Of a stretch of DNA of 64,000 nt, positions 1 to 7,844 are shown piece after piece (positions within the stretch are counted from its first letter, which is position 1; the number at the start of each line of letters is the position of its first letter). Below the pieces are notes generated by a model. The model ran no database searches, was not told the origin of the DNA, and saw only the letters and a program-made list of their open reading frames with translations. Position numbers and translations under genes: made by a program. The stretch is from Algoriphagus marincola DSM 16067 (GTDB lineage Bacteria > Bacteroidota > Bacteroidia > Cytophagales > Cyclobacteriaceae): the NCBI RefSeq assembly GCF_000429405.1, contig NZ_AUBU01000010.1, positions 1-64,000 on the forward strand, read 5' to 3'.

Positions 1-16
1 AAACAAAAAAACTCAT
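1..16 (-). pseudogene. 5' end of a further GIY-YIG nuclease gene, cut by window edge
   Basis: Read leftwards from 16 the sequence gives ATG and four more codons (MSFFV), identical to the first five codons of the complete GIY-YIG gene at 402-115. It lies inside a 79-bp exact repeat of that gene's start region, so a second copy of the nuclease gene, or a fragment of one, should lie just left of the window. Only five codons are visible, so whether it is intact cannot be judged. Confidence 0.5.
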
Positions 17-79
17 ACCATAAAAATAAAAAAGCACCTGAAATTCAGATGCTTTTAAATGAGCCCCTTGCCGGGATCG
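1..79. repeat. 79-bp direct repeat, copy A
   Basis: Positions 1-79 are identical to 387-465 (offset 386). The repeat holds the first codons of the GIY-YIG gene, the tRNA-Thr terminator hairpin and the 3' end of tRNA-Thr up to the T-loop. It breaks where copy A enters the palindrome at 79-98. The left limit is unknown because the repeat reaches the window edge. Confidence 0.95.
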
Positions 80-108
80 CCCCGATAGCTATCGGGGCAG
101 CGACCTTC
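62..108 (-). pseudogene. tRNA-Thr 3' remnant with a palindrome in the T-loop
   Basis: On the minus strand the remnant reads like the intact tRNA-Thr (520-448) from the 3' side of the anticodon stem through the T-arm, acceptor strand and discriminator. The T-loop GGTT is replaced by a perfect 20-bp palindrome (79-98). The anticodon loop, D-arm and 5' acceptor strand are missing, and an AA insertion follows AGTAG near 107-112. It directly follows the GIY-YIG stop codon and is followed by a copy of the tRNA terminator. It cannot be a functional tRNA. Confidence 0.85.
79..98. repeat. REP-like perfect palindrome, type A
   Basis: GCCCCGATAGCTATCGGGGC is its own reverse complement over 20 bp. The same core (CCCGATAG-TATCGGG) occurs at 12905-12922 and 13031-13048, each time inside a broken tRNA gene. 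Confidence 0.9.
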
Positions 109-114
109 TACTTT

Positions 115-402
115 TTATTTATATTTCGTCAATAGTTTCTCAGCGATTTCTGGATACTTCCTAAGGTTTTCAATAAAACGTCTAGACTTAGCTTTTTTTA
201 TATGAGATTCAATTTTCAATGCCTGGGATCTGCTTTTGCAAGGAAGCAGAATAAAAGTAATCCAATCCCTTGCCACTTTTGTTGAAGAGTTTTTGAAAAA
301 ACCAGAATTATGCTCAGATAATCTCCTCTTATAATCCTCAGTCTGCCCAACATAAAATCGGTCTTTACTTGGAGAATAAATTATGTAAACAAAAAAACTC
401 AT
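115..402 (-). CDS. GIY-YIG nuclease family protein
   Basis: A 95-residue single-domain GIY-YIG protein. The opening FVYIIYS and the FYVGQT motif form the catalytic core strands (roughly residues 3-20), followed by YKRRLSEHN with the catalytic Arg region and an EHN helix; a conserved Glu is expected in the SQALKIES helix. The ATG at 402 is preferred to the one at 423, because 423 lies in the tRNA terminator and small relatives start MxFFVYI. Stand-alone GIY-YIG proteins of this size are common in Bacteroidota and are related to the UvrC N-domain and homing nucleases; a specific substrate is not known to me. The gene sits immediately 3' of tRNA-Thr, with its start 18 nt past the terminator hairpin, and is followed by a partial second copy of that tRNA. 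Confidence 0.85.
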   Translation of the reverse strand: MSFFVYIIYSPSKDRFYVGQTEDYKRRLSEHNSGFFKNSSTKVARDWITFILLPCKSRSQALKIESHIKKAKSRRFIENLRKYPEIAEKLLTKYK

Positions 403-447
403 ACCATAAAAATAAAAAAGCACCTGAAATTCAGATGCTTTTAAATG

Positions 448-465
<18 letters not shown>
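387..465. repeat. 79-bp direct repeat, copy B
   Basis: Identical to 1-79. Here the repeat joins the intact tRNA-Thr 3' end (448-465), its terminator (411-440) and the beginning of the complete GIY-YIG gene. Zero differences over 79 bp points to recent duplication or conversion. Confidence 0.95.
411..440 (-). terminator. Terminator of tRNA-Thr
   Basis: On the minus strand GCATCTGA-ATT-TCAGGTGC forms an 8-bp stem with one G-U pair, followed by a T-run (419 down to 411). It lies 9 nt after the tRNA end. An exact copy lies at 25-54. Confidence 0.8.
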
Positions 466-520
<55 letters not shown>

Positions 521-628
521 TTTCTTTAAGGTGGTGCAAATATATACTTTCATGTTTTTCGCTCCAAGTACAGCAGAAGGATTTTTTTTTACCTTTTGCT
601 ATCTCGCTAATACTGAGGAGAAAAAATT

Positions 629-2704
629 TTAAAATTCTCTAAGTATTGAAAGCTTCTTCTTTAGTTTCTCAATCTCTTCTTCTGCTTTTTGGATTTTAGC
701 ATCAAATTGATTCTTCAATTTATCAGCCGTTTTGGATGCAGCGAAGAATTCTAAGTTATTTTTCCAGAGTGTAATATTATTCTCTAGATCTGAAATTTGC
801 TTTCTGATACCGTGCTCTTTCTTGTTGAAGGTCTTGTTGGCATTCGGATCCCCCTGAATTCTGTCCAAGTTCAATCGGAACAAGAAATCATCACGATCAA
901 AGTCCTGCTCCATATGCTCTAGATAGCTATCTACAGCAGCTTTAAACTCAGCCTGGATTTCTTTCATGTTCTTTCGAGGAACAAAGCCCAAATCGTTGAA
1001 CTCTTTTACAAATTCAGTGATTTGCTCCTCAGTTGGATTGGACTTAGCTGCCTCCAAAATTTTAGCACATATTTCCTTTTTCTTTTTGAGGTTTTCCTCG
1101 TACTCGGAATTAGCTTGTTTATTAGCATTTCGTCGCTGATCGAAGAAGAAGTCACAAGCACTTTTAAAACGCTTGTACAGGCCGTCTCTGTTCTTCTCAG
1201 GCATCGGTCCGAGCTTCTTCCAGTCCTGTTGAAGCTTGATCATTTCATTTGCCGTAGCCTGCCAATCGGTAGATTCTTTTATGGCATCTGCTTTTTGAAT
1301 CAATTCCTCAGCCTTTGCCGCATTTGTAGCGCGCACTTCATCCAGTTCTTTAAAGAATTGGTTTTTATGGCTAAAGAACTGCTTAAACGATCCCCAGAAA
1401 GCACGATTAATTTCACGAGCAGCTTCGCGAGGCACCTGTCCTATTTTCTCCCATTGCTTTTGGATATCTAGGATTTCTTTGGTTTTCGCATTCCACTCCT
1501 TGATTCGATCAGCTTTGAAATCCAAAAAGTCCTTTAGCTTTTCTACTAATTGTTCTTTTTCTTCCTGATTCTTTTTGAATACTTCCTTCTGGCTTTCGTA
1601 GAAGGCCTTTCGTCTGTCGTAGACCGCGTCAGAAGCCGCCTTGAATCGCTGCCAAAGGGGCTCTTGTTCCTCTCTTGGCACAGGTCCGATATGCTTAAAC
1701 TCCTCATGCAATTCATTCAACTCCTTAATAGCCTCTTGAAGGTTTGCATGATCTTTCAAGGCTTCTGCCTTGTCACAAAGCTCAAGCTTTGCCTCTAAAT
1801 TCTTCTTACGATCTAATTCCTTTAGCTCAAAATAAATGCTTCGATTATCATAGAATCGATCCATCAGCGCATTATAGCTTGCCCAAAGACTTCTATTTTG
1901 CGAGGAAGGAACTGGGCCAATAGACTTCCATTCCTCTTGAATGGCTTTTATAGCATTGATGCTTAAAGTCGTTTCTTCACCATCCACTAGCTCACGAAGC
2001 CTATCAAGAATTTGATTTTTAGATTCTAGATTCTTCTCTTTCTGGCGTTCTGCTTCTTTTCGGATTGCGTTTACTTTTGCTCTAAATTCAAAAAATACCC
2101 GATTGAATTCTTTCTCCTCATCAGAAGGTCTAAAGTCAAAGTCATCTTCCGCACCACCATCGCTTTTGAATTTTTCAAACGCTTCCTCGCGCTCCTTAGA
2201 TGTATATTCATCAAAAGCGGATTTGATATTGGTGACCAGTTTTTCAATTTTGGAAGGATTCGGCGCATCGCTCGTTTTCTCCTTGAGTAACTTGATCAAA
2301 GCTACTTTGCTCAGTCCTTCTAAATCGATCTCTTCTTCATGCTCCTCCTCTTCAGAATCTTCCTCAGATTCATCATCTGAAGAAGCACTTTCAGCCTCGT
2401 CTTTAGAATCAACCTCAGTTTCTGACTTTTCTTCCTGATTCTCTTCTTTAGATTCAGCGTTTGCCTCTGCAGTCTGAGTCTCGCCTGAGGAAACCTCTTC
2501 AGTAGATGTTTTCTCAGCAACCTCTTCCACCGTATCGGAAACTTCGTCCTCTACTTTTTCAGGAGTCACATGTTCCGCTGGCTTGATCTCTTCAGAAGCT
2601 TCAGCAACATTTTCAATTTCTTCATTTTTACCCTTTGCTGGTGAAGTTTCTCCAGCTTGAGTCACCTTGTCCTTTTCGGACGAATCCTTGCTATGATCAG
2701 TCAT
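629..2704 (-). CDS. DUF349 domain-containing protein
   Basis: 691 residues. The first ~125 residues are a low-complexity Glu/Ser-rich acidic stretch without a signal peptide. A short helical segment (LSKVALIKLLKE) follows, then at least five DUF349 repeats, each with a W/F-x-x-IG-x-VP core followed by an aromatic RF/FF-x-x-RR helix: EEWKSIGPVP, EEFKHIGPVP, KQWEKIGQVP, QDWKKLGPMP, KEFNDLGFVP. The C-terminus is a Lys/Glu coiled coil. DUF349 proteins are cytoplasmic; their role in Bacteroidota is not established to my knowledge. The gene is monocistronic, with a -7-like box 31 nt upstream of its ATG. Confidence 0.9.
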   Translation of the reverse strand: MTDHSKDSSEKDKVTQAGETSPAKGKNEEIENVAEASEEIKPAEHVTPEKVEDEVSDTVEEVAEKTSTEEVSSGETQTAEANAESKEENQEEKSETEVDSKDEAESASSDDESEEDSEEEEHEEEIDLEGLSKVALIKLLKEKTSDAPNPSKIEKLVTNIKSAFDEYTSKEREEAFEKFKSDGGAEDDFDFRPSDEEKEFNRVFFEFRAKVNAIRKEAERQKEKNLESKNQILDRLRELVDGEETTLSINAIKAIQEEWKSIGPVPSSQNRSLWASYNALMDRFYDNRSIYFELKELDRKKNLEAKLELCDKAEALKDHANLQEAIKELNELHEEFKHIGPVPREEQEPLWQRFKAASDAVYDRRKAFYESQKEVFKKNQEEKEQLVEKLKDFLDFKADRIKEWNAKTKEILDIQKQWEKIGQVPREAAREINRAFWGSFKQFFSHKNQFFKELDEVRATNAAKAEELIQKADAIKESTDWQATANEMIKLQQDWKKLGPMPEKNRDGLYKRFKSACDFFFDQRRNANKQANSEYEENLKKKKEICAKILEAAKSNPTEEQITEFVKEFNDLGFVPRKNMKEIQAEFKAAVDSYLEHMEQDFDRDDFLFRLNLDRIQGDPNANKTFNKKEHGIRKQISDLENNITLWKNNLEFFAASKTADKLKNQFDAKIQKAEEEIEKLKKKLSILREF

Positions 2705-2734
2705 AAAATCGTTACTATTTCAATACTATATGGG

Positions 2735-2742
2735 CAAATGTA
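2735..2742 (-). promoter_or_regulatory. Candidate -7 box for the DUF349 gene
   Basis: The minus strand reads TACATTTG, matching the Bacteroidota -7 consensus TAnnTTTG. The start codon is 31 nt downstream. No TTG at the usual 17-23 nt spacing is seen, so only the -7 element supports it. Confidence 0.35.
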
Positions 2743-2752
2743 TGGATTTTGG

Positions 2753-3322
2753 CTAATTTAATCTTGGGTCCGGTGGATAATTTGCAATAACCTTGAATTC
2801 GCCTCCCATATTTTTCAAAAGACTTCTCCAAAGCTCCTCAGGAGTATTGGCAAGCGTGTCAGGATTAATTTCGGATTGACAGATAATCCAGACATTTTCA
2901 CTCAACTCTTCCTGCAATTGATCCGGAGCCCAACCGGAATAACCTAAAAAGAACCGAATGGTTTCGACTTGAATAAGACCAAGGCGTAATGCCTCGACTA
3001 ACTCCTGAAAATCACCTCCCCACCAAAGCTGTTCCCCGATTTTAATGCTTCCTTCTATTTTCTTCTCTCCTACATATACAAAGTGTAGGGTGTTCTGCTC
3101 CACAGGCCCACCTACATACACCTCAGCGTCCAAAAAATCCATTCCATCTACGATTTCATTAAGCCTTAGTATGGAAGGTTTGTTCAGCACCAACCCAAAA
3201 CTTCCTTCTTCATTATGCTCACAAAGAAGTACTACAGATCTAGAAAAATTCTCATCCTGCAAAAAGGGCTCAGAAATCAAAAGATCTCCGGCTTGCGGAT
3301 TTTGAGTAATTTGGTTTTTCAT
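2753..3322 (-). CDS. YqgE/AlgH family protein (DUF179)
   Basis: 189 residues, the usual length for YqgE/AlgH. Family hallmarks are visible: an N-terminal GDLLISEPFL-x-D-ENFSRSVVLLCEHNEEGSFGLVLNKP block (residues ~12-50), a VYVGGPV motif near residue 68, and the FLGYSGWAPDQLQEEL block near residues 125-140. The protein is cytoplasmic; AlgH in Pseudomonas was linked to alginate regulation, but the molecular function is unsettled. It is read divergently from pdxH, with about 107 bp between the starts. Confidence 0.93.
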   Translation of the reverse strand: MKNQITQNPQAGDLLISEPFLQDENFSRSVVLLCEHNEEGSFGLVLNKPSILRLNEIVDGMDFLDAEVYVGGPVEQNTLHFVYVGEKKIEGSIKIGEQLWWGGDFQELVEALRLGLIQVETIRFFLGYSGWAPDQLQEELSENVWIICQSEINPDTLANTPEELWRSLLKNMGGEFKVIANYPPDPRLN

Positions 3323-3429
3323 TCCATTGATTTTTTCAGATTAATGAAAGGAAAAATATAGGTCGAAATTTTATAAATGCAATAGCGATCGTACTTTTAT
3401 TGATAAATTTAATAGGAGATTAATCAAGT

Positions 3430-4065
3430 ATGGATATTTCATCAATTCGTAAAGACTACACACTCAAATCGCTGGATATCAGCGATGTAAATGATAGCCC
3501 ATTTGAGCAATTTCACCAATGGCTACGAGAGGCGATAAGTGCTGAAGTACTGGAAGTCAATGCGATGACTCTCTCTACCCTGCATGCAGATGGGTATCCA
3601 AATGGACGGGTAGTTCTTTTAAAAGAGTTGGACTATGGTTTCGTGTTTTTCAGTAATTACAAAAGCGAGAAAGGTCAAGAATTAGAAAATCACCCAAAAG
3701 CTTCTTTGACCTTCTTTTGGCCTGAGCTAGAAAGACAAGTCAGAGTCATGGGAACTGTAGAAAAAATCAGTGAAAGTCAATCCGATGAGTATTTCCTAAG
3801 TCGTCCTAGAGGTTCTCAAATTGGCGCTTGGGCCTCTCCACAAAGCCATAAAATCAATTCTCGAGAAGTGCTAGAAGAGCGACTCAAAGAGATGAACCTA
3901 CGATTTGAGGATGAGAAATTAGTTCGACCCCCACACTGGGGCGGATACCGTGTACTGCCTCACAAGATTGAATTTTGGCAAGGAAGACCCAGTCGTCTTC
4001 ATGATCGTATTTTGTACGAAAAAAATGAAGCAGGCGCTTGGACTATCAACAGACTTGCTCCTTGA
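3430..4065 (+). CDS. pdxH: Pyridoxamine 5'-phosphate oxidase
   Basis: 211 residues, typical for PdxH, which oxidises pyridoxamine or pyridoxine 5'-phosphate to pyridoxal 5'-phosphate with FMN and O2. The FMN-binding split-barrel motifs are present: GRVVLLKE near residue 58, FFSNYKSEKGQEL near 75 and RQVRVMGTVEKIS near 100. The C-terminal signature PPHWGGY-x-VLPHKIEFWQG-x-x-x-RLHDR (about 166-197) is complete, including the catalytic Arg-x-His. It is convergent with bshB1; the two stop codons abut without a gap (TGA ends at 4065, the other begins at 4066). Confidence 0.96.
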   Translation: MDISSIRKDYTLKSLDISDVNDSPFEQFHQWLREAISAEVLEVNAMTLSTLHADGYPNGRVVLLKELDYGFVFFSNYKSEKGQELENHPKASLTFFWPELERQVRVMGTVEKISESQSDEYFLSRPRGSQIGAWASPQSHKINSREVLEERLKEMNLRFEDEKLVRPPHWGGYRVLPHKIEFWQGRPSRLHDRILYEKNEAGAWTINRLAP

Positions 4066-4785
4066 TTATTTCAAATCAAAAAGGTCATTTATCCCAATCA
4101 TTCGCTCTACGGTGAATCCCTCTCCGTACTTAGCCATAATTTTATGACCCATTTCCCTATTGCGTGCCTCTATAAATGGTAAAAATTCAGGATCAGAAAT
4201 AAAGCTTTCGGGCTCTTTACTTTTTGGATCATAAAATTGAGATTGATAGGCCAAAATACTGGCTACTTTGGTGTCCCAGTATTCGGTGATGTCTACGACA
4301 AAATCCGGCTCGATATAATTATTTTGAATAAAGTGGTAAACAAATTTCGGCCTCCAAGCTTTTTGCTTTTGTCCATCCACTTCTGTTTCAATTTTGCGCA
4401 AGCCACTCATGAAACAAGCATTTGTGGCTAAAGAGGAGCCTTTACCATGATCAGGGTGTCTGTCTGTAAAAGCATTTGCCAATACGATGTCTGGCTGATA
4501 TTTCCGAATCACCTTAATCAACTCAAGCTGGTGGGCAGTATCATCCTGAAAGTAGACATCCTTGAAGCCCATATTTTCTCGGGCAGCTAATCCTAAAATT
4601 TTTGAAGCTTTATCGGCCTCTTCCAACCGAAGCTCAGGAGTGCCTCTAGTACCCATTTCACCCTTGGTGAGATCAACGATACCAACTTTATGACCTTTAG
4701 CTACATGGGCTGCAATTGTTCCAGAACAACCCAATTCTGCATCATCAGGATGCGCAGCGATCACCAATATATCTAGCTTCAACAT
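4066..4785 (-). CDS. bshB1: Bacillithiol biosynthesis deacetylase BshB1
   Basis: 239 residues of the PIG-L/LmbE deacetylase fold. The zinc motif AAHPDDAE lies at residues 10-17, the third ligand is expected in DRHPDHGKGS, and the KGEMGTRGTPELRLEEA block is typical of BshB1 rather than other LmbE proteins. BshB1 removes the acetyl group from GlcNAc-malate in bacillithiol synthesis, which many Bacteroidota use as their low-molecular-weight thiol. It lies one base after the M23 peptidase gene on the same strand and is probably cotranscribed. No other bsh gene is in the window. Confidence 0.93.
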   Translation of the reverse strand: MLKLDILVIAAHPDDAELGCSGTIAAHVAKGHKVGIVDLTKGEMGTRGTPELRLEEADKASKILGLAARENMGFKDVYFQDDTAHQLELIKVIRKYQPDIVLANAFTDRHPDHGKGSSLATNACFMSGLRKIETEVDGQKQKAWRPKFVYHFIQNNYIEPDFVVDITEYWDTKVASILAYQSQFYDPKSKEPESFISDPEFLPFIEARNREMGHKIMAKYGEGFTVERMIGINDLFDLK

Positions 4786-4786
4786 T

Positions 4787-5827
4787 TTATCTTATTCTCA
4801 AGTTTTGACCAATTCGCAAAATACTCCGTGTCGATATTCCATTCATTCTAGCAATACTGCTTACTGAAACGCCGTATCGCCTGGCTATGACTCCTAGATT
4901 TTCACCACTCCTGACACGGTGATAGACACGCTGTCGGGCTTTCGCGATGTGAGAAAAAGTGGCTGGGGATATAAAAAGTTCCTGACTTAAAATTTTTGGT
5001 GCGCTGAAGTCATAGACGATTTCCGGATCAAAAGCTAAGCCTCTATAGCGAAGCTCATAGTGAAGGTGTGAACCTGTACTTCTTCCAGTATTTCCACCTT
5101 TAGCAATAATATCCCCTGCTTTGACTTCTTGCCCTATATCAACAAGGAACTTAGAAAGATGCCCATAAAGAGTCTCTAGGCCATTTTTATGTCTTATTAC
5201 AAGATGGTAGCCGTACCCATATCGATCGTAAGATTTTACCCGCACTATTCCATCAAAGGCTGCATAAACCGGATCACCTGTAATCAAATCTAAATCAGTC
5301 CCATAATGCCATCTACGCCATCTATATCCAAACCGGGAAGTAACAGGTGTTTCATCAAGGGGTAGCTTCCAATCGTATCCAAAAAATGTGTCGTACAACC
5401 TTACTTTTACGGTGTCCTGAAATTGGTCAACATCGAAGTTGTAGATGTCTACCTTTTTGGAATCCCAAGTTGAAAAGTATTCATAAGCGGTTACCCAAAT
5501 ACTATCAATCAAAATTTGCTCTGATACCTTTGCCAATCGGTTAGTGGGAGCCCAAATCATATAATCCTGATCTTCGGAAACAATAGATCTAACCTTTCCC
5601 AAATTGACATTCTTTTGAAAAAGGATAGAATCTGTGATCGATGAGAGGGTTCGTAAATATGACTCTTGGTCAAATCCTCTCAATTCGATATTTGGACGCT
5701 CCTTTGCTTCAAATTGGGTTTCTGATTTATCTTTTTTTATGATCTTAGGAAAAATTTGAGCATTGGAATGTTCTATTCCAATGCTCAGTATTGTTCCTAG
5801 AATCAGTATCAACCGAAGATACTTCAT
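4787..5827 (-). CDS. M23 metallopeptidase with C-terminal LysM domain
   Basis: 346 residues. A signal peptide (residues 1-23, ending SNAQ) indicates export. The M23 (LytM/DppA-like) domain spans about 165-272: HYGTDLD supplies zinc ligands H174 and D178, YGHLS carries H223, and HLHYE supplies H254/H256, so the active site is complete. A LysM peptidoglycan-binding domain occupies 302-346 (YHRVRSGENLGVIARRYGV). The expected role is DD- or LD-endopeptidase acting on peptidoglycan cross-links during growth. It precedes bshB1 by one base. Confidence 0.93.
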   Translation of the reverse strand: MKYLRLILILGTILSIGIEHSNAQIFPKIIKKDKSETQFEAKERPNIELRGFDQESYLRTLSSITDSILFQKNVNLGKVRSIVSEDQDYMIWAPTNRLAKVSEQILIDSIWVTAYEYFSTWDSKKVDIYNFDVDQFQDTVKVRLYDTFFGYDWKLPLDETPVTSRFGYRWRRWHYGTDLDLITGDPVYAAFDGIVRVKSYDRYGYGYHLVIRHKNGLETLYGHLSKFLVDIGQEVKAGDIIAKGGNTGRSTGSHLHYELRYRGLAFDPEIVYDFSAPKILSQELFISPATFSHIAKARQRVYHRVRSGENLGVIARRYGVSVSSIARMNGISTRSILRIGQNLRIR

Positions 5828-5835
5828 GCATTTAA

Positions 5836-6780
5836 TTAATGGGTTTCTGACTCTGCCAGATAGCGTTCAGCATCCAAAGCAGCCATACATCCTGTACCAG
5901 CTGCTGTGACAGCTTGTCGGTACACATTGTCTTGGGCATCTCCACAGGCAAATACCCCTTCCACGTTTGTTTTTGTCGTCCCTGGAATGGTTTTAATATA
6001 GCCTGCTTCATCCATATGGATGAAATCTTTGAATACTTCTGTGTTTGGCTGATGACCAATAGCAACAAAGAAGCCAGAAATTTTCAATTCCCGTTTTTCT
6101 CCTGTTATATTATTTAAAACACACACGCCAGTCACCTCATCCTCTCCTAAGATCTCATCCGTTTCGGTATTCCAGAGAACCTCAATTTTTGGATTATTCA
6201 AGACACGCTTTTGCATGATTTGAGAAGCACGCATTTCGTCTCTTCTCACCAGCATGTAAACCTTATTGGTGATATTGGCCAAATAGGAAGCTTCTTCGCA
6301 GGCTGTATCCCCTGCCCCAACAATTGCCACATCCTGACCTCGGAAGAAAAACCCATCACAAACGGCACAGGCTGAGACACCCTTACCATTCAATCGAGTC
6401 TCACTGTCAAGACCGAGCCATTTAGCAGAGGCACCTGTAGAAATGATCACTGTGTCTGCTTGTAGCTGAATTTGATCATCTACAGTAACCACATGTGGTT
6501 TTTGGGAGAAATCCACAGCCGTTACAAGTCCATAGCGAACTTTGGTTCCAAAGCGCTCAGCTTGCTTTCGAAAATCTTCCATCATTTCAGGCCCCATGAT
6601 TCCATCTGGATAGCCGGGGTAATTTTCTACATCTGTAGTAATGGTCAATTGTCCGCCAGGCTGACCACCTGTATAAAGAACAGGGTTCAAACCTGCTCGC
6701 GCAGCATAAATAGCTGCTGTGTATCCAGCAGGCCCTGATCCTACGATCAATACTTTAACTTTTTCTATTTCTTGATTCAT
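5836..6780 (-). CDS. trxB: Thioredoxin-disulfide reductase
   Basis: 314 residues, normal for TrxB, the FAD enzyme that reduces thioredoxin with NADPH. The FAD-binding GSGPAGYTAA lies at 14-23, the redox disulfide CAVC at 138-141, the NADPH-binding GAGDTACEEA follows at about 156-165, and the second FAD motif GVFACGDAQD is near residue 278. The gene lies downstream of the sigma factor on the same strand, but a terminator (6890-6920) does not separate it from its own promoter at 6829-6856, so it is probably transcribed on its own. Confidence 0.97.
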   Translation of the reverse strand: MNQEIEKVKVLIVGSGPAGYTAAIYAARAGLNPVLYTGGQPGGQLTITTDVENYPGYPDGIMGPEMMEDFRKQAERFGTKVRYGLVTAVDFSQKPHVVTVDDQIQLQADTVIISTGASAKWLGLDSETRLNGKGVSACAVCDGFFFRGQDVAIVGAGDTACEEASYLANITNKVYMLVRRDEMRASQIMQKRVLNNPKIEVLWNTETDEILGEDEVTGVCVLNNITGEKRELKISGFFVAIGHQPNTEVFKDFIHMDEAGYIKTIPGTTKTNVEGVFACGDAQDNVYRQAVTAAGTGCMAALDAERYLAESETH

Positions 6781-6828
6781 CTAATTTGAAATTAAATAAG
6801 GCAAATTTTTGTAAATCTGTTTGTGTCA

Positions 6829-6856
6829 CAAATATAGAACATGTTAAAGTTCCCAA
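6829..6856 (-). promoter_or_regulatory. Candidate promoter of trxB
   Basis: Minus strand: TTG at 856-854, 17 nt, then TATATTTG at 836-829 (all plus 6000). This fits the Bacteroidota pattern TTG-N17-23-TAnnTTTG in both elements. The predicted start is about 6822, leaving a ~42-nt leader. Confidence 0.55.
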
Positions 6857-6889
6857 ATGTGACCCAAATCATTTAAGAAAATTGGAAAA

Positions 6890-6920
6890 AGGCAAAAAAG
6901 AAAGGGGCCGAAACCCCTTT
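6890..6920 (-). terminator. Terminator after the sigma factor gene
   Basis: On the minus strand AAAGGGG-TTTCGG-CCCCTTT is followed by CTTTTTTG. It begins six bases after the stop codon at 6926. Confidence 0.8.
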
Positions 6921-6925
6921 TTATG

Positions 6926-7789
6926 TTAGCCTAAGTATGGTTTGAGCGTCTTACTTCTCGAGGTATGTCTGAGTCTTCGGATCGCTTTCTCCTTTATCTG
7001 TCTTACCCGCTCACGAGTAAGATTAAACTTCTCTCCTATCTCTTCAAGAGTCATGGCATGCTGACCATTCAAACCGAAATACAAGGTGATCACGTCTGCT
7101 TCACGCTGTGTAAGCGTAGAAAGTGCTCGCTGTACTTCTTTTCGAAGGGAATCAGTCATCAAGCCGTCATCTGGCTTCTCATCACCATCATTCTCCAATA
7201 CATCCAAAAGGCTATTTTCTTCACCTTGAACGAAAGGAGCATCCATGGATACATGACGCCCGGAGATTTTCATCGTATCGACTACCTCGGAAGCTGTGAC
7301 TTCCAAAACCTCCGCAAGTTCTTCTGGCGAAGGCTCACGTTCGAATTTCTGCTCCAACTCACTGAAAGTCTTTGAAATTTTATTCAAAGATCCCACCCGG
7401 TTTAGAGGAAGACGAACAATACGTGATTGCTCGGCAAGGGCCTGAAGAATGGACTGTCTAATCCACCAAACAGCATAAGAGATGAATTTAAAACCACGGG
7501 TTTCGTCAAATCGCTGTGCTGCTTTGATCAAACCAAGATTACCCTCATTGATCAAGTCACCTAAAGAAAGACCCTGATTTTGATATTGCTTGGCTACAGA
7601 CACTACGAAACGTAGGTTTGCCTTGGTCAATTTCTCTAAAGCTAATTGATCTCCTTCTCGAATTCGCTTAGCAAGAACTACTTCCTCGTCTGCAGTCAAA
7701 AGATCCACTTTTCCGATCTCTTGAAGGTACTTATCGAGAGACTGACTCTCCCGATTGGTAATCTGCTTACTAATCTTCAGCTGCCTCAT
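6926..7789 (-). CDS. rpoD: Primary sigma factor, RpoD/SigA family (short Bacteroidota type)
   Basis: 287 residues. It starts directly at region 1.2 ([20 protein letters not shown]) and lacks the acidic region 1.1, as is usual for the Bacteroidota housekeeping sigma. Region 2 ([20 protein letters not shown] through [13 protein letters not shown], ~80-125) recognises and melts the -10 region. Region 3 includes [10 protein letters not shown], and region 4.2 carries the helix-turn-helix [20 protein letters not shown] (~247-266). It directs transcription from TAnnTTTG-type promoters such as those seen in this window. The gene is monocistronic with its own terminator. Confidence 0.95.
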   Translation of the reverse strand: MRQLKISKQITNRESQSLDKYLQEIGKVDLLTADEEVVLAKRIREGDQLALEKLTKANLRFVVSVAKQYQNQGLSLGDLINEGNLGLIKAAQRFDETRGFKFISYAVWWIRQSILQALAEQSRIVRLPLNRVGSLNKISKTFSELEQKFEREPSPEELAEVLEVTASEVVDTMKISGRHVSMDAPFVQGEENSLLDVLENDGDEKPDDGLMTDSLRKEVQRALSTLTQREADVITLYFGLNGQHAMTLEEIGEKFNLTRERVRQIKEKAIRRLRHTSRSKTLKPYLG

Positions 7790-7844
7790 TCAGTATTGTA
7801 TTGGTTGATTCTTATGAAGTTAATGATAATATTTTAAATCAGGT

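Noticed and set aside
1022..2438. Plus-strand ORFs opposite the DUF349 gene (1022-1471, 1550-1798, 2103-2438)
   Set aside because: They are mirror frames of an acidic, Lys/Glu-rich protein and give Leu/Phe/Ser-rich translations without domains.
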